DNA of 64,000 nt from Candidatus Rhodoblastus alkanivorans (GTDB lineage: Bacteria; Pseudomonadota; Alphaproteobacteria; Rhizobiales; Beijerinckiaceae). The notes under the pieces were generated by a model. It was not told where the DNA came from. It was given only the letters and a program-made list of their open reading frames with translations, and searched no databases. A program made the position numbers and the translations under genes. Position 1 is the first letter of the stretch; every line of letters starts with the position of its first letter. The stretch covers positions 761,501 to 825,500 of the forward strand of contig NZ_JAIVFP010000001.1 of NCBI RefSeq assembly GCF_022760755.1, read 5' to 3'. Of this stretch, positions 16,961 to 25,039 are shown one piece after another.

Positions 16961-18517
16961 CTAAAGTCCACGCCGCAACGCGGCCTGCGCGTCGGCAAGC
17001 CCCGCGCCGGCTTCGGGCGCGTTTTCGAGCTTGCGCGCCGAGGCCCGCAACAGCCGGCGCAGGGCGGGGCCGTCGAGACCGGGATGTTCCTGGAGGAGCA
17101 GAGCGGCGATCCCGCTCACTTCGGCGCAGGCGACCGACGTGCCGCTGGAAAGATCATAGGCTCCGCCGGGCGCCGCGACCAGAACGTCCACCCCGGGCGC
17201 GGCCAGGTCGACGTAGGAACCGCGATTGGCGCGCGCATAGAGCCGCGACTGGTCGTCCACGGCGCTGACCGCGATCACATGGGCGTCGGCGCCGGGGAAG
17301 GCCGGCGCCGCGCCGGGGCCGTCATTGCCCGCCGCCGCCACCAGTACGATTCCGCGCCCGGCGGCAGCAGCCAGCATTTTCGCAAACAAAGGATCGGCCG
17401 GGCCGGCGAAGCTCATATTGACCACCCGCGCCTTTTGCGCGACCGCCCAGTCGAGCGCGGCCAGCAGGTTGAAGCCGGTCGCTTGCTCTTTCGCTTGTTC
17501 TTTCCCTTGGGCGCCGGGCGAATCGTCGAAGGCCTGCGCGGCGAGCAGGAGCGCGGCGGGCGCCGCGCCGTCGATCTGCCGGCGCCCGGCGATGGCCGAG
17601 GCCATGCCGACGCCGTGAAGGCTGGGCGCGGCCGCGGCGCCCGACGCATCGAAAGTCGCCGCGACCGCGCCCGCGATCTCGGGATTGGACGCGTCGATCG
17701 CGCCGTCGATCAGGGCCACGCGCACGTCCTTGCCGGTCGCGATATGATGCGCTTCCGGCAGGCGGAGCATGGCCGGGGCATAGGCCGCGGGCGCCGGAGA
17801 CGCGGGCGTGTCGTCGCCGGCCAAAGCATAAACGTAATCCGGCTGGACCGAGGCGACCGAGGTCTCGCGGGCGAGCGACCACAACACGCCGTCGAGCGGC
17901 CTGTCGTCGGCGTAGCGGAAGCGATAGACGCGCTGGTTCAACAGCGCGAGGTCGCGGAATTGCGCGATCTGGAGCCTGCGCCGGCGCGCGAGCGCCGCGA
18001 TTCTCTTGTCGCTGACGCCGGGCTTGAAGGCGACCAGAACCTCCTTCGCGACAAGACGGGTTTCGCCTCTGGCCGGCAGGTTGAGCAGGGCGCTGGCGAC
18101 GGGCTTTTTCTCCAGATTTTTCCGCGCAGGCGCGCGTCGCGTGTACTTTTTGGCGAAATGTTTCGGCGGCGGCGCCTCCTGAACGATGGGATGCGGCTGT
18201 GCGACCGTGTGGCGCGGCGGGCGGCGATGGCGCCGGGGCGGCGGCGTGTTCTCTTCATCCGCCGCCGCGGCGGCCGCGGCGGCCGCGCCGAGTGCGGGAA
18301 GGAGAATTCCCGGACCTATCTGGAAGCCGCGCCGAAACGGCCCGCCCCGATAGGAGCCGCCGCGCGAGGGGGCGCCATAGCCGGAGCCGCCATAATTTCC
18401 GCGCGCGGGACTATCGCCGTAAGTCTGCGCTGACGCTGGCGCGCAAACCAGCGCCGGCAAGACGAGGACGAGAGCCGCCAGTATCTTTCCCAAGAGCTTC
18501 AACTGTAAGAGCTTCAT
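16961..18517 (-). CDS. Secreted subtilisin-like (S8) serine protease
   Basis: A 518-residue protein with a signal peptide (cleavage near APASAQ). A Gly/Arg-rich then Pro/His/Lys-rich region runs to about residue 140, an inhibitor-like segment spans about 150-225 (EVLVAFKPGVSDKRIAALAR), and the S8 domain covers about 245-518. The triad is visible: Asp in VALIDGAID, His in SLHGVGMASAIAG, Ser in SSGTSVACAEVSG. The oxyanion Asn is in VAAAGNDGPG. The gene begins 10 bases after the anti-sigma gene and is the last of a three-gene operon. It acts in the periplasm or outside the cell. It could be a target of the sigma factor, or could cleave the anti-sigma factor's outer part (inference). Confidence 0.9.
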   Translation of the reverse strand: MKLLQLKLLGKILAALVLVLPALVCAPASAQTYGDSPARGNYGGSGYGAPSRGGSYRGGPFRRGFQIGPGILLPALGAAAAAAAAADEENTPPPRRHRRPPRHTVAQPHPIVQEAPPPKHFAKKYTRRAPARKNLEKKPVASALLNLPARGETRLVAKEVLVAFKPGVSDKRIAALARRRRLQIAQFRDLALLNQRVYRFRYADDRPLDGVLWSLARETSVASVQPDYVYALAGDDTPASPAPAAYAPAMLRLPEAHHIATGKDVRVALIDGAIDASNPEIAGAVAATFDASGAAAAPSLHGVGMASAIAGRRQIDGAAPAALLLAAQAFDDSPGAQGKEQAKEQATGFNLLAALDWAVAQKARVVNMSFAGPADPLFAKMLAAAAGRGIVLVAAAGNDGPGAAPAFPGADAHVIAVSAVDDQSRLYARANRGSYVDLAAPGVDVLVAAPGGAYDLSSGTSVACAEVSGIAALLLQEHPGLDGPALRRLLRASARKLENAPEAGAGLADAQAALRRGL

Positions 18518-18527
18518 CGGTCGCTCC

Positions 18528-19190
18528 TCATGGGCTCGGCGCGACGAAGCGCACCAGATCTTTCGCCTCGCGCAGGGCGTCGATCTTCTTCCGCGCCTCG
18601 GCGGGCGCGAGATCTGGGCCGCCGAGCTGCAGGCGATAGAAGCCGCCGGCGCGCGGGCCTTCGACGATCTGCGCTCCGGTTCGGCTCAGCAAAGCGCCCA
18701 AAGCGTCGATCGAGGCGCCGGGCGCGAAGGCGACCAAAGCATAAATCCCGGCGGCGCGCGCCTGCTCGTGCGGCCCGGACGCCGTCGTATAACGCGCTTC
18801 AGGGGCGTTGCGTTGCTCGAATGTCAGCAGGCCGGCCTGAACGGCGACCAAAGCGCAAGCCGCCGCCGTCGCCCAGCCGAGCGCGCGCGGCGAAACGAGG
18901 CGCGCGAGCGCGCCGCCGAGATCGAGCCGGCGCCATGGGTTGGTCTTGCGGGCGGGCTCGGCGTCGATCCGCGCGAACAAGGTGTCGAAGGCGCGCGCGG
19001 AAGGGGCGGGGAGGGCTTCGTTCAGCGCCAGAACCTCATCGCGTTCGGCGCGGGCGGCGGCGACATTGCGGGCGAGTTCCGGGTCCCGCGCCAGGGCGGC
19101 CTCGAAGCGCGTCATGTCGTCGGGCGAGAGCGCGCCTGCGACATAGAAGGGCGCGAGTTCCGCGAGATCCTGATTTGGGCTCTCATTCAT
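18528..19190 (-). CDS. Membrane-bound anti-sigma factor (RskA-like)
   Basis: A 220-residue protein. The N-terminal anti-sigma domain (about 5-70) has LAELAPFYVAGALSPDDMTRFEAALARDPELARN, here cited as LSPDDMTRFEAALARDPEL; it lacks the HxxxCxxC zinc motif. One membrane segment, ALGWATAAACALVAVQAGLL, lies near 103-122. A periplasmic domain (about 130-220) contains IYALVAFAPGASIDALGALL and FYRLQLGG. It should hold the ECF sigma factor at the membrane until an envelope signal triggers release. It overlaps the sigma gene by ATGA and is followed by a protease gene. The signal is unknown. Confidence 0.83.
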   Translation of the reverse strand: MNESPNQDLAELAPFYVAGALSPDDMTRFEAALARDPELARNVAAARAERDEVLALNEALPAPSARAFDTLFARIDAEPARKTNPWRRLDLGGALARLVSPRALGWATAAACALVAVQAGLLTFEQRNAPEARYTTASGPHEQARAAGIYALVAFAPGASIDALGALLSRTGAQIVEGPRAGGFYRLQLGGPDLAPAEARKKIDALREAKDLVRFVAPSP

Positions 19191-19762
19191 GGCCAGCCTC
19201 GATCCACGCCCGCGCGCTTGAGGATTTCGGACAATTTCTGCCGCGCGTAAAACAGGCGCGTCTTCACGGTCGCGGCCGGGACGCCGACGATTTTCCCGAC
19301 CTCCTCGACCGATTTCTCGTGGTAATAGACAAGGTCGATGATCTCGCGATGCTCGACCGAAAGTTTCTCCAGGCAGCGCCGCAAAGCCGCGCTCTTGTCG
19401 CGCTTGGCGACGTCCACTTCCGGGTCGTCGGCCTCGTCGGCGATTTCCGCCGCCGCCTCCTCGTCATATGGGGTCTCGCCGCGCTGACGGACATGCGACA
19501 AGGCCTTGAAACGGGCGATGGACAGGATCCAGGTCGAAACGCTGGAGCGGCCCTCGAATTTCCCCGCCTGCCGCCAGACGTCGAGAAAAACCTCGGCGAG
19601 AATGTCCTCGGCGCCGGCCTCGTCCCGCATGAAGCGCAGGATGAAACGGAAAACCCGGACGCGATGGCGGTTGAACAGGACCTGCATCGCCAGCCGGTCG
19701 CCCGCGGCGATCCGCTGAATCAGCTGCGCGTCGTCGCGGCTCTGGATTGGGTCCTGGCTCAT
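19187..19762 (-). CDS. ECF-family RNA polymerase sigma factor
   Basis: A 191-residue sigma factor. Region 2 (about 25-95) has LFNRHRVRVFRFILRFMRDE, AEDILAEVFLDVWRQAGKFEG and STWILSIARFKALSHVRQ. Region 4 (about 130-185) has LSVEHREIIDLVYYHEKSVEEV and GVPAATVKTRLFYARQKL. No extra C-terminal domain is present. ATG 19762 is preferred; an upstream in-frame start at 19819 adds an unconserved tail. It is the first gene of the sigma/anti-sigma/protease operon and probably activates its own promoter. The regulon cannot be inferred here. Confidence 0.92.
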   Translation of the reverse strand: MSQDPIQSRDDAQLIQRIAAGDRLAMQVLFNRHRVRVFRFILRFMRDEAGAEDILAEVFLDVWRQAGKFEGRSSVSTWILSIARFKALSHVRQRGETPYDEEAAAEIADEADDPEVDVAKRDKSAALRRCLEKLSVEHREIIDLVYYHEKSVEEVGKIVGVPAATVKTRLFYARQKLSEILKRAGVDRGWP

Positions 19763-19889
19763 GAGACCTTTGGGCGTCGTCGTCGCCCGAAGGGTTTCGC
19801 GGGAGCGGCCAAAGGTCAAGTCGCCTGAAACGCTTGGCGGCGGTCCGTTGGTCGGAGCCGCCGCCCGCGCCGGTCGCGTTCATCCGGCG

Positions 19890-20186
19890 TCAGTCGCAGA
19901 CCCGGACGCGGCCGAGATAACCGCCGAAGGCGTCATAGCGGCGCTCCCAGTGGCAATAGATCGGCGTGGCATAGTCGGAGGCGATTGCCGCGCCAACAAG
20001 TCCGGCGGCGAGGCCGACGCCCAATCCCGGACCCCAGCCATGGCCCCAATGATGATGGTGATGGGGGTGGGGATAGATCGGGAAAGCCTGGGCGCCGGAC
20101 GAGCCGACGACAGCTGCGGAGGCGAGGGCGCCGGCGACGAACAGGGCGCCAAAGGACTTGCGGAGAAGGGAAGAGGTGCGGGTCAT
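19890..20186 (-). CDS. Small secreted His-rich protein, function unknown
   Basis: A 98-residue protein with a strong ribosome site (AAGGAG, 8 bases before ATG 20186). A signal peptide covers LRKSFGALFVAGALASAAVV, with cleavage predicted after SSGAQA. The mature form begins FPIYPHPHHHHHWGHGWG, then has a Gly/Ala-rich hydrophobic stretch and ends CHWERRYDAFGGYLGRVRVCD, with two Cys that may pair. Small secreted proteins ending in this kind of CHW...RVRVCD segment are frequent in Hyphomicrobiales. The His cluster suggests metal binding, but no function is known. It is monocistronic. Confidence 0.75.
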   Translation of the reverse strand: MTRTSSLLRKSFGALFVAGALASAAVVGSSGAQAFPIYPHPHHHHHWGHGWGPGLGVGLAAGLVGAAIASDYATPIYCHWERRYDAFGGYLGRVRVCD

Positions 20187-20312
20187 GGTCGTTGCTCCTT
20201 GAGGTTTAGGCCATCTCATCGGCCTGACGCTCATGGGTCGCGGCGACCGCGCGAAAGGTTCAAAGTTTTTTTGAAAAAATTTTGCGAGGGCCTCGCCTGT
20301 CGGATGCGACGG

Positions 20313-20753
20313 TCAGTCGTCCTCGCCGGACAATTGCTTCAGCCAGCCGGTGTCGACATATTCGAAAACCTCTGCGAACTTCCCGTCGCGCAATATCGCG
20401 AAATCACCGAGAACGAGCCGGCCGGCCGCGGCCGTGCCGCGATGGCGGACGAGAAGGCTGCGCCTCAGGCCGATCTTGTCGCCATCGACGATCAGATTGA
20501 GGATCCGGGGGTCGCTTGTTTCGATCTCGGCGTCGATTTTCTGCAGGAGTCCGAGGATATTTTCGCGGCCGCGAAAAACGCCGCTGAACAGATGATCGTA
20601 TATGTGGCCCGCCATGGTGAAGATGGCGTCTTCGTGGAAAAATTCGATGAATCTGGCGTGGTCCGCGCGCGCGGTCAGGACTTCGAGGACGAGATCATGT
20701 CTCGACCGATGGGGGTCCTCTGGGAAAAATTCGCTGAAATCCTGCTGGGTCAC
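20313..20753 (-). CDS. SnoaL/NTF2-like fold protein
   Basis: A 146-residue protein of the NTF2-like superfamily: VLEVLTARADHARFIEFFHE, GHIYDHLFSGVFRGRENI, then strands DGDKIGLRRSLLVRHRG and LGDFAILRDGKFAEVFEYVD. The cone-shaped pocket serves many small-molecule reactions, so no substrate is predicted. The GTG at 20753 is chosen because GGGGA lies 6 bases upstream and sequence 5' of it in this frame is antisense or non-coding. The same frame stays open leftward into the broken CorA gene; that part is not considered real. It begins 110 bases downstream of the corA stop. Confidence 0.7.
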   Translation of the reverse strand: MTQQDFSEFFPEDPHRSRHDLVLEVLTARADHARFIEFFHEDAIFTMAGHIYDHLFSGVFRGRENILGLLQKIDAEIETSDPRILNLIVDGDKIGLRRSLLVRHRGTAAAGRLVLGDFAILRDGKFAEVFEYVDTGWLKQLSGEDD

Positions 20754-20863
20754 GGCGCGTCCCCGACCCGAGCCGCCATGGCTCAAGGATGGAGATAGAT
20801 AATTCCCTCGCGGTCCCGTGAAAAGAACATTTTTGCCATACCCGTCTTCCGAATGGGCGGCGG

Positions 20864-21929
20864 TCAGGGGCCTCGCTTCGGACTCCGGCCCGAACGCTCG
20901 GACGCGGACGGGTCGTCCGGCCCCGCCAGACCCATTTTCCGCAGGATCAGCAGCGCGCCGAACGAGGCGGCGATGCAGATGACGGTGGCGAAAACCGTGC
21001 CGTATTCGTTCTCGGCAAAGGGCAGCGCCTTGGTGTTCATGCCGAAATAGCCGGTGATCAGGGTCGCGGGCAGCAGCATCGCGGTGATCACGGTGAGGGT
21101 GTAGAGCCGGTCGTTGGTTTCGGTTGCGAGGATGGCGTTGATCTCGTCCTGCAGCATGCGCGCACGGTCCTGCAGGTTGGCGGCGTCGCGGGCGAGCGCA
21201 TCCGCCCGCTGACCCAGGCTCCCCGCGACCTCGGCATAGGCCGCCATGGCCGGCCTTGGCCGCGTCCTCCAACTATTCCAGGGTGGATTGAAGCCCGGTG
21301 GCGTGGCGGGCGAGCCGCACGGCGCTCCGCCTTGCGCGGCCGAGACTGGCGCGCTGGTCGCGGCCGCGGCCTTCGATCACGACATTGTCCTCGATCCGGT
21401 CGAGGGTCGCCGCGACCTCCCGCATCAAGGCGCCGGAGCATTTGCACAGATTGGCGACCAGCAGGTCGAACAAAGCCACGGGCGCCGCGGCCCTGGCGCC
21501 GTCCGCCAGCGCGCGCCTTGTCGCGTCCGCCGAGCAAAGGGGAATCCTGCGGCCGGTGATGACGAAACCCGGGCCGCAGGCGAAACGCAGATAATCGGTG
21601 TCTTCCTGCGGGCCGTCCATGCTGTGGCTGTGATCGACCAGGGCGCCGAACACCAGCCGGTCGGCGAATTCCACGAAAGGATGATTGGGGTCGCCGGAGA
21701 GGACCTCCCGCGCCGCGGGGGTCAGCGACTTTACGCCGCGCAATATATCACCCGACCGGCGATCGATCGCATCGAGATGCAGCCAGACATATCCCTCGCC
21801 GGGACTGTCGATCCGATCGAGATCGGCCGCCGAACCGACTTCGACATGACCGGAGTCCTCGAATCGCACAATCCAGTTGCAACCGGGAACGCCGGTCACG
21901 AGCGCGGCGTTGAGACGATCGATGGCCAT
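20864..21929 (-). pseudogene. CorA/ZntB-family divalent metal transporter, interrupted by a stop and a frameshift
   Basis: The 5' part (21929-21273, 218 residues) is the cytoplasmic funnel domain: YVWLHLDAIDRRSGDIL, RLVFGALVDHSHSMD and RIEDNVVIEGRGRDQR, ending QSTLE then TAG at 21273-21275. The same frame continues LEDAAKAG. An apparent one-base insertion near 21248 then shifts it to MAAYAEVAGSLGQRADALAR and the membrane part. That part has LPATLITGYFGMNTKAL, the GMN selectivity motif between two helices, and ends at 20864. CAG to TAG would explain the stop. Either the gene is recently dead, or the two halves are separate polypeptides, since ATG 21247 has AAGG six bases upstream. Full-length relatives are about 320-350 residues, matching the sum. 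Confidence 0.8.
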
Positions 21930-21964
21930 GAGACGCGCCGCCCGAAAACCCGCATTGCCCTTAA

Positions 21965-22000
21965 CGACTTTCGGCCCTTAAACGGCTTTCGGCCCTTAAA
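21965..22000. repeat. Two tandem copies of an 18-bp repeat
   Basis: Bases 21965-21982 and 21983-22000 differ at one position; each copy contains TTTCGGCCCTTAAA. They lie in the short gap between the 5' end of the broken corA gene and the cycM terminator. The repeat is probably a slippage or duplication product. Confidence 0.85.
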
Positions 22001-22041
22001 CGACTGTTGGCTGACGGATTTTTGACAGGCGCGGCGACAAA

Positions 22042-22067
22042 AAGCCGGAGGCTCGCGCCCCCGGCTT
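22042..22067 (-). terminator. Rho-independent-type terminator of cycM
   Basis: On the minus strand, downstream of the cycM stop, AAGCCGG pairs with CCGGCTT across a GC-rich loop. The stem is followed by a short T-run (CTTTTTG). Position and polarity fit termination of the cytochrome gene. Confidence 0.6.
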
Positions 22068-22090
22068 CAGTGATCGAATTTGCGCGGCTC

Positions 22091-22624
22091 TCACTTCGTA
22101 GGCGGCAGGGGGACCGGCTTTTCGGAAAGCGTGCGCAGAAAAGCGATGATGTCGGCGCGCTTCTCGGGATTCGCCTCGCCGCCGAAGCCCATTTTCGTGC
22201 CGGGCACAAAGGCCTTGGGATTGGTGATGAACTCGTTGATGTCGGCAAAGGTCCAGTCGCCGCCCTTCTTCTTCATGGCGTCGGAATAACCGAAGCCGGC
22301 GACGCTGCCTTTGGGCCTTCCGACCACGCCCCAGAGGTCCGGGCCGACCTTGGCGCCGGCGCCTTCCTTGAAATTGTGGCAGGTGGCGCAGACCTTGGCG
22401 AGCGCCTCGCCCTTTTTGGGATCGGCCTTGGCGAGCAAGACGGGCAGGGGCGTGGCGACGGGGGCGGCGGCCTTTTTCACCGGCCCGGCGCTGCTGGGAA
22501 GATCGAAGCCGGGGGGATTGGCCGGACTGCTGACGACGAGCGCGTCACTGAAGACGCCGAGAAAAAGGGCGAACAAAATGCTGCCAAACAGCGCGCCATA
22601 AACACGATAATCGAGAAGTAACAT
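22091..22624 (-). CDS. Membrane-anchored c-type cytochrome, CycM-like
   Basis: A 177-residue class I cytochrome c. An uncleaved N-terminal anchor, VYGALFGSILFALFLGVFS (about 8-27), is followed by a Pro/Ala-rich linker. The haem domain (about 75-177) has CATCH as the haem attachment site and KMGFGG carrying the axial Met. GPDLWGVVGRPKG and YSDAMKKKGGDWTF are typical of mitochondrial-type cytochromes c. CycM-type proteins shuttle electrons to the aa3 oxidase. GGGGAGA about 8 bases upstream supports ATG 22624. It is divergent from kdsB, with 136 bases between. Confidence 0.9.
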   Translation of the reverse strand: MLLLDYRVYGALFGSILFALFLGVFSDALVVSSPANPPGFDLPSSAGPVKKAAAPVATPLPVLLAKADPKKGEALAKVCATCHNFKEGAGAKVGPDLWGVVGRPKGSVAGFGYSDAMKKKGGDWTFADINEFITNPKAFVPGTKMGFGGEANPEKRADIIAFLRTLSEKPVPLPPTK

Positions 22625-22760
22625 CCAGCGATCTCCCCTGAGCGGCTCCTGATAAACGCTTTGCCTGATGCTTGGCAACACGTATAAGCGGCAAAACCTC
22701 GGATAAGCAACGTCTTTTCGTCCACCGATTCGCTCCAGTTTCGCCCCATTGTTTCGCCCG

Positions 22761-23501
22761 ATGCCGACCGAAGTCCTCACCGTCATTCCCGCCCGCCTCG
22801 CCTCGACCCGGCTGCCCGACAAGCCGCTGGCGGAGCTTTGCGGCGCGCCGATGATCGTTCAGGTCTGGCGCCGGGCGGTCGAGGCCGGGATCGGGCCGGT
22901 GCTCGTCGCCGCCGACGGGCCGGAAATCGCTGCGGCGATTCGTCGCGCCGGGGGCGAGGCGGTCGTGACCGATCCCGGCCTGCCCTCGGGCTCGGACCGC
23001 ATCGCCGCCGCCCTGCAAATCCACGATCCGGACCGGCGTTTCGGCGTGATCGTCAATCTGCAGGGCGACCTGCCGACCATCGATCCGGGGAGCGTGCGGG
23101 CCGCGCTCGCCCCGCTCGCCGACAATTCCGTCGAGATCGCCACCCTCGCCGCCCGGATCGCGCGCGACGAGGAGCGGACCAATCCCAACGTGGTCAAGGC
23201 GGTCGGTTCGCCGCTTTCCCCGACCAGAATGCGCGCGCTCTATTTCACCCGCGCGACCGCGCCCTGGGGCGAGGGCGACCTCTATCACCATATTGGGCTT
23301 TACGCCTTTCGCCGCGCGGCGCTGGAGCGTTTCGTCGCCTTGGCGCCCTCGGCGCTGGAAAAGCGCGAGAAGCTCGAGCAATTGCGCGCGCTCGAGGCCG
23401 GCATGCGCATTGATGTCGAAATCGTCGAAACCGTGCCGCTCGGCGTCGACACGCCCGAGGATCTGGCGCGCGCGCGACAAATTCTGATGAGCCGGAAATG
23501 A
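22761..23501 (+). CDS. kdsB: 3-deoxy-manno-octulosonate cytidylyltransferase
   Basis: A 246-residue enzyme that makes CMP-Kdo for lipopolysaccharide core and possibly for a Kdo capsule linker. The nucleotide loop [16 protein letters not shown] is at residues 6-21. Family motifs [53 protein letters not shown] and [15 protein letters not shown] follow. The ATG at 22761 is preferred over a TTG 12 bases earlier. It overlaps pheA by ATGA. Pairing with pheA is common in Hyphomicrobiales. Certain by motif. Confidence 0.96.
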   Translation: MPTEVLTVIPARLASTRLPDKPLAELCGAPMIVQVWRRAVEAGIGPVLVAADGPEIAAAIRRAGGEAVVTDPGLPSGSDRIAAALQIHDPDRRFGVIVNLQGDLPTIDPGSVRAALAPLADNSVEIATLAARIARDEERTNPNVVKAVGSPLSPTRMRALYFTRATAPWGEGDLYHHIGLYAFRRAALERFVALAPSALEKREKLEQLRALEAGMRIDVEIVETVPLGVDTPEDLARARQILMSRK

Positions 23502-24352
23502 AGAAGATCATTGCCTATCAGGGCGAGCCGGGAGCCAATTCCCACATCGCCTGTTCCGACGTCTATCCGGGCTGGGAGACCTTGCCCTGCGCGAGTTTCG
23601 AGGACGCTTTTTCCGCCATCACCGAGGGACGGGCGGAACTCGGCATGATCCCGATCGAGAACTCGCTCGCCGGCCGGGTCGCCGACATCCATCATTTCCT
23701 GCCCGGCTCCGGCCTTTACATCATCGGCGAATATTTCTTGCCGATCCATTTTCATCTGCTGGGCGTCAAGGGCGCGAAGATCGAGGATCTGCGCAGCGTG
23801 TACAGCCATGTCCATGCGCTTGGCCAATGCCGCAAGATCATCAAGAAATACAATTTGAAAGCGGTGACGACCGGCGACACCGCCGGCTCGGCGCGCGAGG
23901 TCGCGGAATGGGGCGACAAGACCCGCGCTTCGCTCGCGCCGCTGCTCGCTGCCGACATTTACGGGCTCGACGTGCTCGCCCGTTTCGTCGAGGACGAGGA
24001 CCATAACACCACCCGCTTCGTGGTTCTCTCACGCGAGCCGCGCGCCGAGCCGCGCGGCGACGGCCCGATGATCACGACCTTCGTCTTCCGAGTGCGCAAC
24101 GTGCCCTCGGCGCTCTATAAGGCGCTGGGCGGCTTCGCCACCAATGGCGTCAACATGACCAAGCTGGAAAGTTACATGGTCAATGGCGAATTTGCAGCGA
24201 CCCAGTTTCTGGTCGATGTCGAGGGCCATCCGCAGGACCGCAATCTCGCCCGCGCCCTGGAGGAATTGCAGTTTTTTTCCGAGGAAGTGCGGATTCTGGG
24301 CTCCTACCCCGCGCATTCGTTCCGCCAGCAGCTCGGCGGCGAGCGGTCCTAG
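23498..24352 (+). CDS. pheA: Prephenate dehydratase
   Basis: A 284-residue monofunctional prephenate dehydratase (phenylalanine synthesis, prephenate to phenylpyruvate). The catalytic domain (about 4-180) contains [27 protein letters not shown] and the conserved NTTRFVVLS. An ACT regulatory domain (about 195-275) contains [16 protein letters not shown], whose KLES replaces the ESRP-type phenylalanine site, so feedback inhibition is expected. No chorismate mutase domain is fused. Its start overlaps the kdsB stop, and its stop overlaps the convergent 55-residue gene by three bases. Confidence 0.95.
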   Translation: MKKIIAYQGEPGANSHIACSDVYPGWETLPCASFEDAFSAITEGRAELGMIPIENSLAGRVADIHHFLPGSGLYIIGEYFLPIHFHLLGVKGAKIEDLRSVYSHVHALGQCRKIIKKYNLKAVTTGDTAGSAREVAEWGDKTRASLAPLLAADIYGLDVLARFVEDEDHNTTRFVVLSREPRAEPRGDGPMITTFVFRVRNVPSALYKALGGFATNGVNMTKLESYMVNGEFAATQFLVDVEGHPQDRNLARALEELQFFSEEVRILGSYPAHSFRQQLGGERS

Positions 24353-24516
24353 CTGTCCGCTCTGTCGTTTTCCTCCGGTTCGGCGGCGCCCATGCCAAAT
24401 GCCTCGGCATAGTCCTCCAGCCAGGCGAAGCCGGCGGTCATCAGCAGTTCGCTTGAGGCGAACAGATAGGCGACGAACAAGTCCGGCCGCACGAAGGTTT
24501 CGAGGCTCGTCTCCAT
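24349..24516 (-). CDS. Small acidic protein of 55 residues, function unknown
   Basis: A short frame with a very good ribosome site (GGGAGGA, about 4 bases before ATG 24516). It reads METSLETFVRPDLF, a hydrophobic middle VAYLFASSELLMTAGFAWL, then DYAEAFGMG and an acidic tail ending ENDRADS. The stop at 24349-24351 overlaps the pheA stop region on the opposite strand. No membrane signal is certain, though residues 15-34 might form one helix. Not recognised as a known family. The start signal and codon choice argue that it is a real gene. Confidence 0.55.
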   Translation of the reverse strand: METSLETFVRPDLFVAYLFASSELLMTAGFAWLEDYAEAFGMGAAEPEENDRADS

Positions 24517-24638
24517 CGCTTCCTCCCGTGATTGGTCGCGAAAGGGGAAGGATGGGGATAATTTATCTAATATTTCGTGCGATTTTTCTTCAAATCGTCA
24601 GCAATTCGGATTGTTGAATGCGCAGACGCCAGGCCGGG

Positions 24639-24989
24639 TTAGCCGTTCTTTTCCGGTGAGAACAGCCGGTCGATCTTGGCGGCCATGATGAAGTCGTTCT
24701 CGTGCAGGCCTTTGATTTTCTTGGTCTGCAGGGAAATTTGAGCATAGCCCCAGCCGAAAGCGATGTCTGGATGATGGCCTTCGCTTTCCGCCAATTCGCT
24801 GACCTGCCGCACGAAGGCGAAAGCGTCTTGGAAATTGGCGAATGTGAAGCGGCGATCGATTAGCTTGACGTCCTCCGACAGGCGCCAGTCTGGCGTATTG
24901 GCGAGATAGGCCGCTGCTTCTTCGCGAGTCAGCGGCGGAACGCCGCCGCGACAGGGCGTGCAGCTCTTGCTTTCCAGCGTCCCGGTCAT
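24639..24989 (-). CDS. Pterin-4a-carbinolamine dehydratase
   Basis: A 116-residue protein matching 4a-hydroxytetrahydrobiopterin dehydratase, which recycles the pterin cofactor of aromatic amino acid hydroxylases. Motifs are PDWRLSEDVKLIDRRFTF, VSELAESEGHHPDIAFGWG (active-site His pair in GHHPD) and ISLQTKKIKGLHENDFIMA. AGGAGG lies 7 bases before ATG 24989. It begins 50 bases after the MBL-rhodanese gene and is probably co-transcribed with it. No phenylalanine hydroxylase is in the window, so a wider role is possible. Confidence 0.92.
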   Translation of the reverse strand: MTGTLESKSCTPCRGGVPPLTREEAAAYLANTPDWRLSEDVKLIDRRFTFANFQDAFAFVRQVSELAESEGHHPDIAFGWGYAQISLQTKKIKGLHENDFIMAAKIDRLFSPEKNG

Positions 24990-25039
24990 GTCGAGGCCTC
25001 CTGCGATCGCTTTCCCTCGCGGCGCTGACCTTTCCCGCG

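Noticed and set aside
20313-21272. 319-residue open frame joining antisense-frame corA sequence to the SnoaL-like protein
   Set aside because: Only the last 146 residues look like a protein family; the leading part reads corA sequence in the wrong frame, and a GTG with a ribosome site starts the real gene.
24552-24617. 21-residue hydrophobic frame (MGIIYLIFRAIF...) with a GGGGAAGG tract before it
   Set aside because: Too short to judge without conservation data; AT-rich intergenic sequence could produce it by chance.
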